Shown here: one piece after another, positions 29,365 through 38,547 of the stretch | Position numbering within the stretch: the stretch's first letter is position 1 | Layout: each line of letters opens with the position of its first letter | Assembly (NCBI GenBank): GCA_030653935.1 | Contig: JAURYL010000113.1 | Span: 1 to 64,000 of the forward strand | DNA length: 64,000 nucleotides | Source: Pseudomonadota bacterium | Lineage (GTDB): Bacteria; Pseudomonadota; Gammaproteobacteria; Burkholderiales; Thiobacillaceae | Reading direction: 5' to 3' | Position numbers and translations under genes: made by a program | Notes under the pieces: model-generated | Seen by the model: the letters and a program-made list of their open reading frames with translations, nothing else | Database searches by the model: none | What the model was told of the DNA's origin: nothing

Positions 29365-32300
29365 ATGAAACAGACCGCCATTCTTTACTTCCTCTGGGGC
29401 CGTAATAACCACCTTCTGCGCTATTACCTGGAGGGGCGGCCGCGCGTGGTCCTGGCCGTCGGGGGCGCTTGCACCGAGGAACTGAGGCAGATGGTCGAAG
29501 CTGCCGGCAGCCAGCTCGTACCCTTGGAAACCCTGGTAGCGGAATCTCGCCTGGAATCCTTCCTGCAATCGGCGGCGGCCCTGGTGGCGACGTTCTCTGC
29601 CCGGAAGGGCGAGAAGGAATGGTGCGATTTTCTCGCCCGCCACGAACTGGAGGCCGACCGCTTTGATCCGCTGGTGGAGGAAGACCTGGAGCATCGTCTG
29701 TTCGATGCGATCAATCTGGTGGAAACCCTGGATGCGGCCCGCGAGCAGTTCCAGATCGAGTTGGTGGTGCTCAACGAAGACCTCAGGCTGCACAGTCGCA
29801 GCACCGCCGAATGGGCGCGCGCCCGTGGCATCCCCAGCCTGCATCTGGTGCATGGCCTGGCGCTGGGCGTGTCCTATACGGTGCACAGCGCCCTGCATTG
29901 CGATGCGATGGCGGTGTTCGGCGAGCGCGACGCAGAGGGCTATCGCAGCGTCGGCATTCCCGCCGAACGCATACACATCACCGGCAACCCGGCCTGGGAC
30001 AATTACGCCGACCTCAAGCAGGAAAAACCGCGCGTGCGCGAGGCCGTGTACAGCAAGTACAGCCTGAATCCCGAAGCGCCCCTGCTGTTGTTCGGCACCA
30101 CCTGGGCGGCGTCCCTGACGGCGTCATCCAACAGGGAGGTCCACGACGAAACCCTGGCGACCTTTTTCCAGGGCTGCCGGGAATGGATGGAGGCGGGGCA
30201 CGCCGCCAATATCGTGGTCAAGGATCGCCTCTCCAATAAGGAACATGGGCGCGAGGCGGTGGAGCGTATCGCCCTGGCGGCTGGCCTGTCTCCGTCGCAA
30301 TACGTTTACACCACGGAAGATACCAGCCTGCTGGTGACGGCGGCCGATGTGCTGGTGTCGGTGGACTCCACTCTATCGGTCGAAGCCATGCTGGCGGGCA
30401 CCCCGGCGATCAACCTGATGACCGAACTCGGACTGCGCATGGGCCCGAGTTTCGATGCCGAGTGCGGCATGCTGGAAGCCGGCCCGGGTGAGCTGCCCTT
30501 GCTGCTGGATTTCGTGCTGGGCGATGCGGATCTGCGTGGCGGTTTGGTCGAACTGATGTCGCTCAAGGCATCCGGCTACAACTTTGCCGTGGATGGCTCC
30601 GCCGCTGAGCGGGTGGCGAACTTGATGCGAGAGATGGCACGTGGTACGGCCGAGCCCCGGGTTTCACAACGCCCGCCAGGCGGCTACGTCTGGGAGCAAC
30701 TCTCCAACCTGGAAGACGCCGATTTGAAGGGCGCCTACCACGATCACCCGCGCAAGGAACTGCTGCTGCTCATGGCGCATGTGCCGCGCCGGGTGCTGGA
30801 CGTCGGCTGCGCGACCGGCGCCACCGGCGAACTGATCAAGACCGCCTGGCCGGACTCGCATGTGACCGGCATCGAACTCAACCGTGCGGCGGCGGCGCGC
30901 GCCGTGGAGCGGATCGACAAGGTGCTGGGCGAGAAGCTGGAGGACATCGACTTCGCCGCCGAGGGCATTGCGCCAGGTTCGATCGACACCGTGCTGCTGG
31001 CCGACGTGCTGGAACATCTCTACGACCCGTGGGACGCTCTGCTGCGCATCCGCCCGCTGCTCAGCGAAGATGCCCAGGTGCTGGTCAGCCTGCCCAACGC
31101 GCGCAACCTGTGGTTGCTCAACGAACTCGCCAGCGGGCGTTTCCCCTACGTGGCGGAAGGCCTGCTCGACATCACCCACATCCGCTGGTTTACCCGCGCG
31201 GAGATGGAAAAAATGCTGCGCGAAACCGGCTATCGCGTGGTGAAGAGCGCTCGCACGCCGACGGCCGGCTTGCAGGACCTGACCCGGCCGGCCGGCTGCA
31301 CCACGGTGGAAACCGAAAAGATCGTCCTCAAGGATGTGGACGACGAGGAATTCGAAGACCTCAAGGCGCTGCAGATCATGTTCCTGGCGCAGCCGCTCAA
31401 GGAGGGCGAGGCGGCGCAGACGCCCCCCCAGGATTTCTACCGTCTCTGGCAGATCGGCCACTCCTACCTCAAGCGCGATGCGCTCTGGGTCGCGGAGCGC
31501 ATGGAGGCCTTGTCGCACCGCCCGGTCTACCACCTCGCGGTGATCGTCCCGGAAGGGGGCGAGGCGCGCCTGGCCAACAACCTCAAGGCGCTCGGCCACC
31601 AGTTCTATCCGCACTGGAAGCTCACCATCGTGGCCAGCGAGCCGGCACCTTCCGCCCTGGCCAACATGGCTAACGGGCATGGTGGCGAGGCCACCCCAGA
31701 GAATGAAGCCGGGGGTTCCTGTAGCGCCGGCGCCCTCGCCGGCGAGGCGCCGGCGCTACAGGGTGCGAGCTTGTTTCCCGTTAACAGCGTGGCCAACATC
31801 GCCTGGATTCAGGCGCCCGCCGAGCAGCATCCGGCGGTGGCCAATCGTGCCCTGCTGGAGAGCGAAGCCGATTGGGTGGGCATGTGGGAGGCCGGCGACA
31901 AGCTGGCGCCGCACGCCTTGTTCGCCTTTGCCGACAAGGCCACGCGCCATCCGGAGTTTCAGGTGCTGTACAGCGACGAAGACCGGGTGGATGGCGAAGA
32001 CGCGCATTCCACGCCCTTCTTCAAGACCGATTTCAACCTGGAAATGCTGCGCGCGGCGCCCTTCGTGGTGGGTGGCCTGCTGTTGCTGCGACGCGATCTG
32101 TTCACCGAGTTGAACGGCTTCGATTTGGACATGGAAGGCGTCGAAGCCTTCGATCTCACCTTGCGCGCCTGGGAAAAGGTGGGCCACGGCGGCATCGGCC
32201 ACCTTGCCGATGTGCTCTACCACCGCCATGCCGAGGGCGGCCATAGCAGGCTCAGTGGCGAAGCAGTCGGCGCCGTACATCGGCGCGCGCTGGAACAACA

Positions 32301-34248
32301 TCTGGCGCGTTGCGGTCTCGCCGCGCGGCTGGAGGAGGGGCTGCTGCCCGGCACGCTGCATGTGCGTTACCCGGTGAACGGCGAACCGCTGGTATCCATC
32401 CTGGTGCCGACGAAGAATCAGGTCGATTTCCTGAAACGCTGCCTCACCTCGCTGATCGAGGGCACCGGCTATGGCCACTGTGAAATCCTGGTGCTCGACA
32501 ACGGCAGCGATGAGCCCGAGGCGGTGGCCTATCTGGAGGAACTGAAGGCGTTGAACTCGCCGCGCCTGAGGGTGCTGGACTGCGCCGGCCCGTTCAATTT
32601 CTCCGCCATCAACAACCGGGGCGCGCGCGAGGCGACGGGCGAATATCTGGTGCTGCTCAACAACGATACCGCCGTGCTGCATGAAGAATGGCTGGAGGAA
32701 ATGCTGGGCATCGCACAGCAGGCTGATGTCGGCGCGGTGGGCGCCAAGCTGCTCTATCCGGACGGCCGAATTCAGCATGCCGGGGTGATTCTGGGCATGA
32801 ACGATTCGCCGGCCGACCATCCTTTCATCGACCACAGCGCCGAGGATGACGGCTACTTCGGCCGTCTCAATCTTCCCCAGGAATATTCCGCCGTTACCGC
32901 CGCCTGCCTGCTGGTCAAGCGCGAGCGCTACCTGGAACTGGGCGGCCTCGACGAGCAGCGTTATCAGGTTTCCTACAATGACGTGGATTTCTGCCTGCGC
33001 CTGCGCCACAAGGGTTATCGCAACGTCTACACGCCGCATGCGCGCCTGCTACACGAGGGTTCGGTGAGCCAGACCGCCGGGGTCGAGACGAGCGCGAAAA
33101 CGGCCAAGCAGGCGCGTTTCGCGGCGGAACAGAAGCATTTTTACGACGCCTGGCGCCACGACATCGCCTTCGATCCGGCTTTCAACCGCAACCTGTCGAC
33201 GCATGGACGCGATTTCCTCATCGAAATCGCCCCGGCCCTGTCCTGGGACCCGGAGTGGCGGCCTCGGCCGCGCATCCTGGCGCACCCGGCCGACCGTTAT
33301 GGTTGCGGCGAATACCGCATCATCGCGCCGATGCGCGCCCTCAACGACGCCGGCCACATCATGGGCTGGGAAACCGGCAACTACCTGTCGCAGCCGGAAC
33401 TGTTCCGCATGGAGCCCGACACCATCGTGCTGCAACGCCAGGTGGACCCGCACCAGATCGAGTTCATCGAGCGCTACATCCGCCACAGCAAGGCGTTCCG
33501 CGTCTACGAAATCGACGACCTGATCACCAACATCCCGATCAAGAGCATCCGCAAGCAGGCTTTCGTCGAACAGAAAGACCTGCACAAGCGCTTCCGCAAG
33601 GGCATTTCGATGTGCCACCGCTTCATCGTCTCCACCGACTACCTGGCCGAGCAATACAAGGGTTACATCGACGATATCGTGGTGCTGCCCAACTACATCG
33701 AACGCGCTCGCTGGGGCGACCTGAAGCCGGCGCGCCGACACGGCGCCAGGCCGCGCGTGGGCTGGGCCGGTAGCGCCACCCACGACGGCGATCTGGCGGT
33801 GATCTTCGATGTGGTGAAAGCCACCGCCAAGGAAGTCGACTGGGTCTTCTTCGGCATGTGCCCGGAGGAAATCCGGCCCTATGTCGCGGAGTTCCACCAG
33901 GGCGTCAGCCTGGACGACTACGCGGCCACACTGGCCGGCCTGGACCTCGACCTGGCGGTCGCGCCCCTGGAGGACGTGCCGTTCAATCACGGCAAAAGCC
34001 ATCTCCGTTTGCTCGAATACGGCATCCTCGGCTACCCGGTGGTGTGTAGCGACCTCACCCCGTACCGTGGCGACTACCCGGTCACCCGCGTGCCTAACCG
34101 CTACAAGAATTGGGTGGAAGCGATCCGTAGCCATGTCGCCGACCGTGACGAACTGGTGCGACGCGGCGATGCCCTGCGCGAGTACATCCATGCCCACTGG
34201 ATACTCGAAGACCACCTGGATGAGTGGCTGAAAGCGTGGCGGCCATGA
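29365..34248 (+). CDS. Multidomain glycan-biosynthesis protein (N-terminal glycosyl/glycerophosphotransferase-like, SAM methyltransferase, GT2, C-terminal GT)
   Basis: 1627 aa; RVLDVGCATGATGELIKTAWP (MTase), PLVSILVPTKNQVDFLKRCLTSLIE...ILVLDNGSDEP...NNRGAREATGEYLVLLNNDTAVL (GT2), C-terminal RVGWAGSATHDGDLAVI...LLEYGILGYPVVCSDLTPY. Confidence 0.9.
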   Translation: MKQTAILYFLWGRNNHLLRYYLEGRPRVVLAVGGACTEELRQMVEAAGSQLVPLETLVAESRLESFLQSAAALVATFSARKGEKEWCDFLARHELEADRFDPLVEEDLEHRLFDAINLVETLDAAREQFQIELVVLNEDLRLHSRSTAEWARARGIPSLHLVHGLALGVSYTVHSALHCDAMAVFGERDAEGYRSVGIPAERIHITGNPAWDNYADLKQEKPRVREAVYSKYSLNPEAPLLLFGTTWAASLTASSNREVHDETLATFFQGCREWMEAGHAANIVVKDRLSNKEHGREAVERIALAAGLSPSQYVYTTEDTSLLVTAADVLVSVDSTLSVEAMLAGTPAINLMTELGLRMGPSFDAECGMLEAGPGELPLLLDFVLGDADLRGGLVELMSLKASGYNFAVDGSAAERVANLMREMARGTAEPRVSQRPPGGYVWEQLSNLEDADLKGAYHDHPRKELLLLMAHVPRRVLDVGCATGATGELIKTAWPDSHVTGIELNRAAAARAVERIDKVLGEKLEDIDFAAEGIAPGSIDTVLLADVLEHLYDPWDALLRIRPLLSEDAQVLVSLPNARNLWLLNELASGRFPYVAEGLLDITHIRWFTRAEMEKMLRETGYRVVKSARTPTAGLQDLTRPAGCTTVETEKIVLKDVDDEEFEDLKALQIMFLAQPLKEGEAAQTPPQDFYRLWQIGHSYLKRDALWVAERMEALSHRPVYHLAVIVPEGGEARLANNLKALGHQFYPHWKLTIVASEPAPSALANMANGHGGEATPENEAGGSCSAGALAGEAPALQGASLFPVNSVANIAWIQAPAEQHPAVANRALLESEADWVGMWEAGDKLAPHALFAFADKATRHPEFQVLYSDEDRVDGEDAHSTPFFKTDFNLEMLRAAPFVVGGLLLLRRDLFTELNGFDLDMEGVEAFDLTLRAWEKVGHGGIGHLADVLYHRHAEGGHSRLSGEAVGAVHRRALEQHLARCGLAARLEEGLLPGTLHVRYPVNGEPLVSILVPTKNQVDFLKRCLTSLIEGTGYGHCEILVLDNGSDEPEAVAYLEELKALNSPRLRVLDCAGPFNFSAINNRGAREATGEYLVLLNNDTAVLHEEWLEEMLGIAQQADVGAVGAKLLYPDGRIQHAGVILGMNDSPADHPFIDHSAEDDGYFGRLNLPQEYSAVTAACLLVKRERYLELGGLDEQRYQVSYNDVDFCLRLRHKGYRNVYTPHARLLHEGSVSQTAGVETSAKTAKQARFAAEQKHFYDAWRHDIAFDPAFNRNLSTHGRDFLIEIAPALSWDPEWRPRPRILAHPADRYGCGEYRIIAPMRALNDAGHIMGWETGNYLSQPELFRMEPDTIVLQRQVDPHQIEFIERYIRHSKAFRVYEIDDLITNIPIKSIRKQAFVEQKDLHKRFRKGISMCHRFIVSTDYLAEQYKGYIDDIVVLPNYIERARWGDLKPARRHGARPRVGWAGSATHDGDLAVIFDVVKATAKEVDWVFFGMCPEEIRPYVAEFHQGVSLDDYAATLAGLDLDLAVAPLEDVPFNHGKSHLRLLEYGILGYPVVCSDLTPYRGDYPVTRVPNRYKNWVEAIRSHVADRDELVRRGDALREYIHAHWILEDHLDEWLKAWRP
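31719..31761. repeat. REP inverted repeat inserted in-frame within the multidomain glycosyltransferase CDS
   Basis: ctgtagcgccggcgcc-ctcgccggcga-ggcgccggcgctacag; perfect 16-bp arms; same family as 17588-17744. Confidence 0.88.
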
Positions 34249-34249
34249 A

Positions 34250-34413
34250 CCGAGATTGTCCATTAGCCCTTTATCCACGAAACGTAGGGTGCGCTCGCAA
34301 GGAGCACGCCGGATTCGTAAGCGCTGAAGCGCAACGACTCCGCTGCGCCGTGCGCACCATTAAGCGTAAATCGGTGCGCACGGCGCACCCTACGTTCCAA
34401 TGAACAATCTCGG
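34250..34413. mobile_element. 164-bp MITE-like inverted-repeat element between two glycosylation genes
   Basis: Outer inverted ends ccgagattgt.catt ... aatg.acaatctcgg, inner aacgtagggtgcg ... cgcaccctacgtt; flanked by direct ATGAA (34245-34249 and 34414-34418). Confidence 0.75.
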
Positions 34414-35550
34414 ATGAACGCCATGCGCCCCTTCGACCCCGCCCCCGACCTGCTTGCGGATGCCCAGGCGGTCAACGACTTCATGAGCCAGGGCATGGCG
34501 TGCTTCGAGGCCTTGGCGACAACATTCGGCCTGGCGGATGACCCTGAGGGCGCCCTGCAACTGGGCATCGCCCTGCAAGCCTATACCAAGGACGATGCTG
34601 ATCTGGGCGCGCTCACCCTCAAGGCCTTTGCCGCGAGCGCAAGCCGGTTGCCCGCGTTGAGCCGGGTGTTCGAAGTGCTCTACAAGGCGATCAACAGCGA
34701 TTCGTTGGTGGACGCCACGCACTGGGCGCAACTCGCGGTTGAACTCTATGGCGAGCAGCCACAGGCAGCGGAAGCGCAACGACTGATCCTGGAGTTCTTC
34801 ACCTATTTCGGCCTCTGGAACAACGCGCTCAGCGTGCATGCGCTGCTGCCGGCTGATCTTTTCGAACCCTGGCGTCGCCACCTCATGCTCAGTCGCGCGC
34901 GCGCCGAGGGCTATCAGCCGAAGCGCCGCTTCAGTTTCGTGTTGCTCACCTGGAATCGCGCCGATCTGCTTGATCGCTGCCTCGCGGAAATCCGCGCCAA
35001 AGCGGGTAGCGAGGACTACGAAATCCTCGTCGGCGTCAACGCCAGCAGCGATCACACCGCTCAGGTGCTGGAAAAGCACGGCATCGAGCGGGTGTACTGG
35101 AATGCCCGCAACGACTCCATCGACTACTACCGCGTTCTGTTCGACGCGGCCCACGGCAACACGATCATCGAAATCGACGACAACATCGTCGAACTGCCGC
35201 GCGACTTCGATCTGGTCCTGGAACGCCATCTCGCGGTTTTCCCCGACTACGGCTACATCGGTTTTCAACCCACCCGCCTGGACAGCGAAAGCGGGGCGCG
35301 CAGCCTCATGACAGGCGCGCCGGACGAGGAATACCAGTTGCTGGAGCGCGACGGCCTGACCCTGCATGTCGGCCCCACCTGGGGTTGCTGTGCAGCCATC
35401 ACGAAACGCGACTGGCTGGATATCGGCGGTTTCTATGGCCTGCGCCTGAGCAAGGCTCTCGGCGAGGAACCCCAGATCACGCGAAAACTGCGTTTGCACG
35501 GCAGAGGTGCGGCTTTGCTACGTGGCGAAACATTACTGAAGTCGTATTGA
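34414..35550 (+). CDS. Glycosyltransferase family 2-like protein
   Basis: RRFSFVLLTWNRADLLDRCLAEIRAKAGSEDYEILVGVNASSD...NTIIEIDDNIVELP. Confidence 0.82.
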   Translation: MNAMRPFDPAPDLLADAQAVNDFMSQGMACFEALATTFGLADDPEGALQLGIALQAYTKDDADLGALTLKAFAASASRLPALSRVFEVLYKAINSDSLVDATHWAQLAVELYGEQPQAAEAQRLILEFFTYFGLWNNALSVHALLPADLFEPWRRHLMLSRARAEGYQPKRRFSFVLLTWNRADLLDRCLAEIRAKAGSEDYEILVGVNASSDHTAQVLEKHGIERVYWNARNDSIDYYRVLFDAAHGNTIIEIDDNIVELPRDFDLVLERHLAVFPDYGYIGFQPTRLDSESGARSLMTGAPDEEYQLLERDGLTLHVGPTWGCCAAITKRDWLDIGGFYGLRLSKALGEEPQITRKLRLHGRGAALLRGETLLKSY

Positions 35551-35636
35551 CCGGTAGGCTGCCAGGTTGTTGACCTGATGGTCGTCCGAGCGAACTATTC
35601 GGGGCATGGTAACAAACGATTTTTGGAAATCTGACC

Positions 35637-35906
35637 ATGAAGCCTCGCACCTCTGCTGGACAGCGTAGTTCAACCCAGACGCCGCGCCGCGAATGCGCCC
35701 GCGATTCCGTCGCCGATGTGGACCCGATGAGCATCGATGTCCGCATCGGCGACCACTCGGAAGCGCCGCTGGAGCACTGGCAAGACCAACTCAAGGAAAA
35801 GCAACGCAAGCGCGGCCCGCGCTCGAAAAAACCGGAATCCCCAAACCGGCCGCCACCGGCGCCAGACGCGCTGATCGACGATTACGCCGGGCCACGCGCA
35901 GCGTAG
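35637..35906 (+). CDS. Hypothetical protein
   Basis: 89-aa ORF, low complexity, stop codon within the following repeat; weak support. Confidence 0.35.
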   Translation: MKPRTSAGQRSSTQTPRRECARDSVADVDPMSIDVRIGDHSEAPLEHWQDQLKEKQRKRGPRSKKPESPNRPPPAPDALIDDYAGPRAA

Positions 35907-35917
35907 CCCGGTAGCCG

Positions 35918-35995
35918 GATGGGTTGAGCGATAGCGAAACCCATCATGCGACGGTGCGGATGGGGTTGATGGGTTTCGCTATCGCTCAACCCATC
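35918..35995. repeat. Inverted repeat gatgggttgagcgatagcgaaacccatc ... gatgggtttcgctatcgctcaacccatc
   Basis: Perfect 28-bp arms. Confidence 0.9.
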
Positions 35996-36163
35996 CTACG
36001 ACTACTTTATCGGCAGTGCCTCATTGGCAGGGGGCCGGCCCGTGGCGTCGTTGCTTCGCGGCAGTCATGCGCATTCAACGGCCGTTTCCTGGATTAAAGA
36101 ATTCCCCCCATAGGCCGTTATGGCCTTGTCTCCCGCCCCTTTTTTATCGGACAACGCGTTTTT

Positions 36164-36532
36164 ATGTTGGATCAACTCACCCTTTCCGGTCGTGAACTGC
36201 TCGTTTTCGTGATCCTCGCCGGGGTCTTCGCCACGGTGTTGTATCTCCTGGAAACGTTGCTGTTCTCGCGCCGCCGCAAGTCCGCCGCGCGGATGGAACA
36301 GGACGCGCGTTTTTTGGCCCTGCAAGTCGAACTCGCCGAGGTCAGGACGCGGCTGGAGTTGCTGGAGGCGAAGCCACCGGTGGAATCCTCGTTCGACACC
36401 CAGGCCGTCACTTATGCCGAGGCCATGCGTCTGGCGCGGGAAGGCGTCTCGGCGTCCGATCTGGCCGGGCGGCTCGGCATCTCCCGCAGTGAAGCCGAAC
36501 TCATCATCGCCTTGCGGCACGCCGATTCATGA
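36164..36532 (+). CDS. DUF2802-like membrane-anchored protein
   Basis: N-terminal TM, coiled region and C-terminal helix-turn-helix-like YAEAMRLAREGVSASDLAGRLGISRSEAELIIALRH. Confidence 0.75.
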   Translation: MLDQLTLSGRELLVFVILAGVFATVLYLLETLLFSRRRKSAARMEQDARFLALQVELAEVRTRLELLEAKPPVESSFDTQAVTYAEAMRLAREGVSASDLAGRLGISRSEAELIIALRHADS

Positions 36533-37734
36533 ATCTCTCCGCCCTGCCGCAGTTGCTCACCGCCTGGCTGAAAACTCAGGGCGCCGAGTTGCTGGAGGCG
36601 GGCAAGAACGCGCCGGCGGCGAACAAGGAAGCCTTTCAGCCGGGTGCGAGTTATCAGGGCAAGGTGCTGGAAAACCTGGCGAACGGCCGCAACCTGGTCC
36701 AGGTCGGTGGCCAGAACGTCAGCATGGCCTTGCCGCGCGGCACCCAGGCCGGCGACACGGTGCGCCTGACCTTTCTCCATAACACGCCGCGTCCCACCTT
36801 CATCATGGAACGGCCGGCGGTCAGCGCCGTGCAGCCGGTGCGGCTGTCGCAGAGCGCGCAGCAACTCACCGCCCTGGCGCAACTGGCGCGACCGAGCGCC
36901 ACCGCTTCGGCGGCGCCACCGCCCACCTCGCCCAGCGCCGCGCAACTCGCGCAGGCCGGCGTTGCCGCGCAACGGCCCATCCTCGGCAATACCGCACCCT
37001 TGGCGAATCCGCCTTCGCTCAGCGGCGGCGGCACCTTGCCGATGAACGCATTGACCGGCGCTTTCGCCTCCGCCACCGCCCTGACCGGCGGCACACCGGT
37101 CGCCGGCACCCGCGCCGGCCTTGCCGCCGGCAGCACCACTTCCAACCTCGCCGCGCTGCAACCTGGCGTCTCCGACAGCCAGGCGGCCCTGCCGCAACGC
37201 CTGCACCAGACCTTGCGCGAAAGCGGTTTGTTCTACGAGGCGCACCTGGCGCGCTGGTCGCGCGGCACCTTCGAGCTGGCCGATCTGCGCAATGAACCCC
37301 AGTCCCGCTTCGTCGCCGGCGGCCATGCCATGGCCACGGCCGCCGGTCTCACCGGCATGCCGGAGGAAGCCGCGCGCCTGGCTGGTCGCCAGTTGCTGAT
37401 GCTGGAAGGCGCGCCGTTCTTCTGGCAGGGCTTTGCCTGGCCCGGACAGTGGTTGGAGTGGCAGGTGCGGGAACAGTCGGGTGGCGCGGGCGACGGCGAG
37501 GACGACGTCAATACCTGGGCCACCGAATTGCGCCTGACCCTGCCGCGCATGGGTGGCATCACCGCCCGACTGTCGCTGGCGGGCGAGCGGCTCACCGTCG
37601 GCTTGAGCGCGACCGAGACCAGTACCCAGGAAGCGCTGCGCGCGGCCTTGCCGGCGCTGGAGCAGGCGTTGACGGCGGCGGGCCTGAAACCGGCCGGACT
37701 CGGGGTCGGTCAGGCGGATGCGCTCGCGGCCTGA
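36529..37734 (+). CDS. Flagellar hook-length control FliK-like protein
   Basis: Ala/Pro-rich centre, C-terminal TELRLTLPRMGGITARLSLAGERLTVGLSATETSTQEALRAALPALEQALTAAGL. Confidence 0.78.
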   Translation: MNLSALPQLLTAWLKTQGAELLEAGKNAPAANKEAFQPGASYQGKVLENLANGRNLVQVGGQNVSMALPRGTQAGDTVRLTFLHNTPRPTFIMERPAVSAVQPVRLSQSAQQLTALAQLARPSATASAAPPPTSPSAAQLAQAGVAAQRPILGNTAPLANPPSLSGGGTLPMNALTGAFASATALTGGTPVAGTRAGLAAGSTTSNLAALQPGVSDSQAALPQRLHQTLRESGLFYEAHLARWSRGTFELADLRNEPQSRFVAGGHAMATAAGLTGMPEEAARLAGRQLLMLEGAPFFWQGFAWPGQWLEWQVREQSGGAGDGEDDVNTWATELRLTLPRMGGITARLSLAGERLTVGLSATETSTQEALRAALPALEQALTAAGLKPAGLGVGQADALAA

Positions 37735-38005
37735 GCCTGTTTCCCAGGCCGTCGCCCTGGTCTATGACCCGGACGACGGCGCGCCCCGCGTCCTCGCCAA
37801 GGGACGCGGCCTTCTGGCCGAGGAGATCATCGCCCGTGCCCAGTCCGCCGGCGTCTTCGTGCATGAATCGCCGGAACTGGTCTCGCTGTTGATGCAGGTG
37901 GACATGGACGCGCGTATTCCCCCGGAGTTGTACATCGCCGTGGCGGAGTTGCTGGCCTGGCTGTATCAACTGGAGCAGCAGGTTGAACCTGGAAACGGCG
38001 GTTGA
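37718..38005 (+). CDS. EscU/FlhB C-terminal-like export-switch protein
   Basis: AVALVYDPDDGAPRVLAKGRGLLAEEIIARAQSAGVFVHESPELVSLLMQVDMDARIPPELYIAVAELLAWLYQL. Confidence 0.87.
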   Translation: MRSRPEPVSQAVALVYDPDDGAPRVLAKGRGLLAEEIIARAQSAGVFVHESPELVSLLMQVDMDARIPPELYIAVAELLAWLYQLEQQVEPGNGG

Positions 38006-38056
38006 ACGGTACGAGCGGGATGAGTTGGAAATGGCCGCTTTGGGAAGCGCTGTTTT

Positions 38057-38177
38057 ATTCCGTCATGCCCGCGAAGGCGGGCATCCAGATTGTTGATTTA
38101 ACTGGGTTCCCGCCGCAGCCTGCCCTCGAATGGGGTAATCGGGGGCGGGAACGACGGATGAGGAATAAATCAGCGTT
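38057..38177. repeat. Imperfect inverted repeat element (ttattccgtcatgcccgcgaaggcgggcatccag ... gacggatgaggaataaa)
   Basis: Nested inverted segments; widespread 'tcatgcccgcgaaggcgggcatccag' type. Confidence 0.6.
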
Positions 38178-38180
38178 TCC

Positions 38181-38543
38181 TTAGTAGTTGAGCGTGTCGT
38201 AACCCGCCGCCGCGTTTTCGACGCTGACCCGATTGGGCAGGCAGACGGCGGCGCCGCCCGGGGGGATCCAGCCTTGTCGCACGCAGAGTTGACGCGGACT
38301 GGGGTCGTCGGCGACGCGGACACGGCCGCCGTGAATCTCGATGCGGCTGGTGCCCAGCGGGCCCTTGATTTCCAGTTGGCGATTCAGACGCAGGCTGGCT
38401 TCTTCCACCACCTTGCCGTCCAGCCGCACAACCACGCGGCCTTCCAGGCTGTCAGCCTGGCGCAGCCAGAGACCAGCGACCAGAGCGAGCCCGGCGAGCA
38501 GAATCAGCCAGTCGCCCGGACGCGGCGGCGCGAGTCGTAACAT
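38181..38543 (-). CDS. NusG domain II-like hypothetical protein
   Basis: Single TM then DGKVVEEASLRLNRQLEIKGPLGTSRIEIHGGRVRVADDPSPRQLCVRQGWIPPGGAAVCLPNRV. Confidence 0.75.
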   Translation of the reverse strand: MLRLAPPRPGDWLILLAGLALVAGLWLRQADSLEGRVVVRLDGKVVEEASLRLNRQLEIKGPLGTSRIEIHGGRVRVADDPSPRQLCVRQGWIPPGGAAVCLPNRVSVENAAAGYDTLNY

Positions 38544-38547
38544 GGGT

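Noticed and set aside
33049-34278. 409-aa minus-strand ORF opposite the giant glycosyltransferase
   Set aside because: Antisense shadow of a gene with clear GT motifs.
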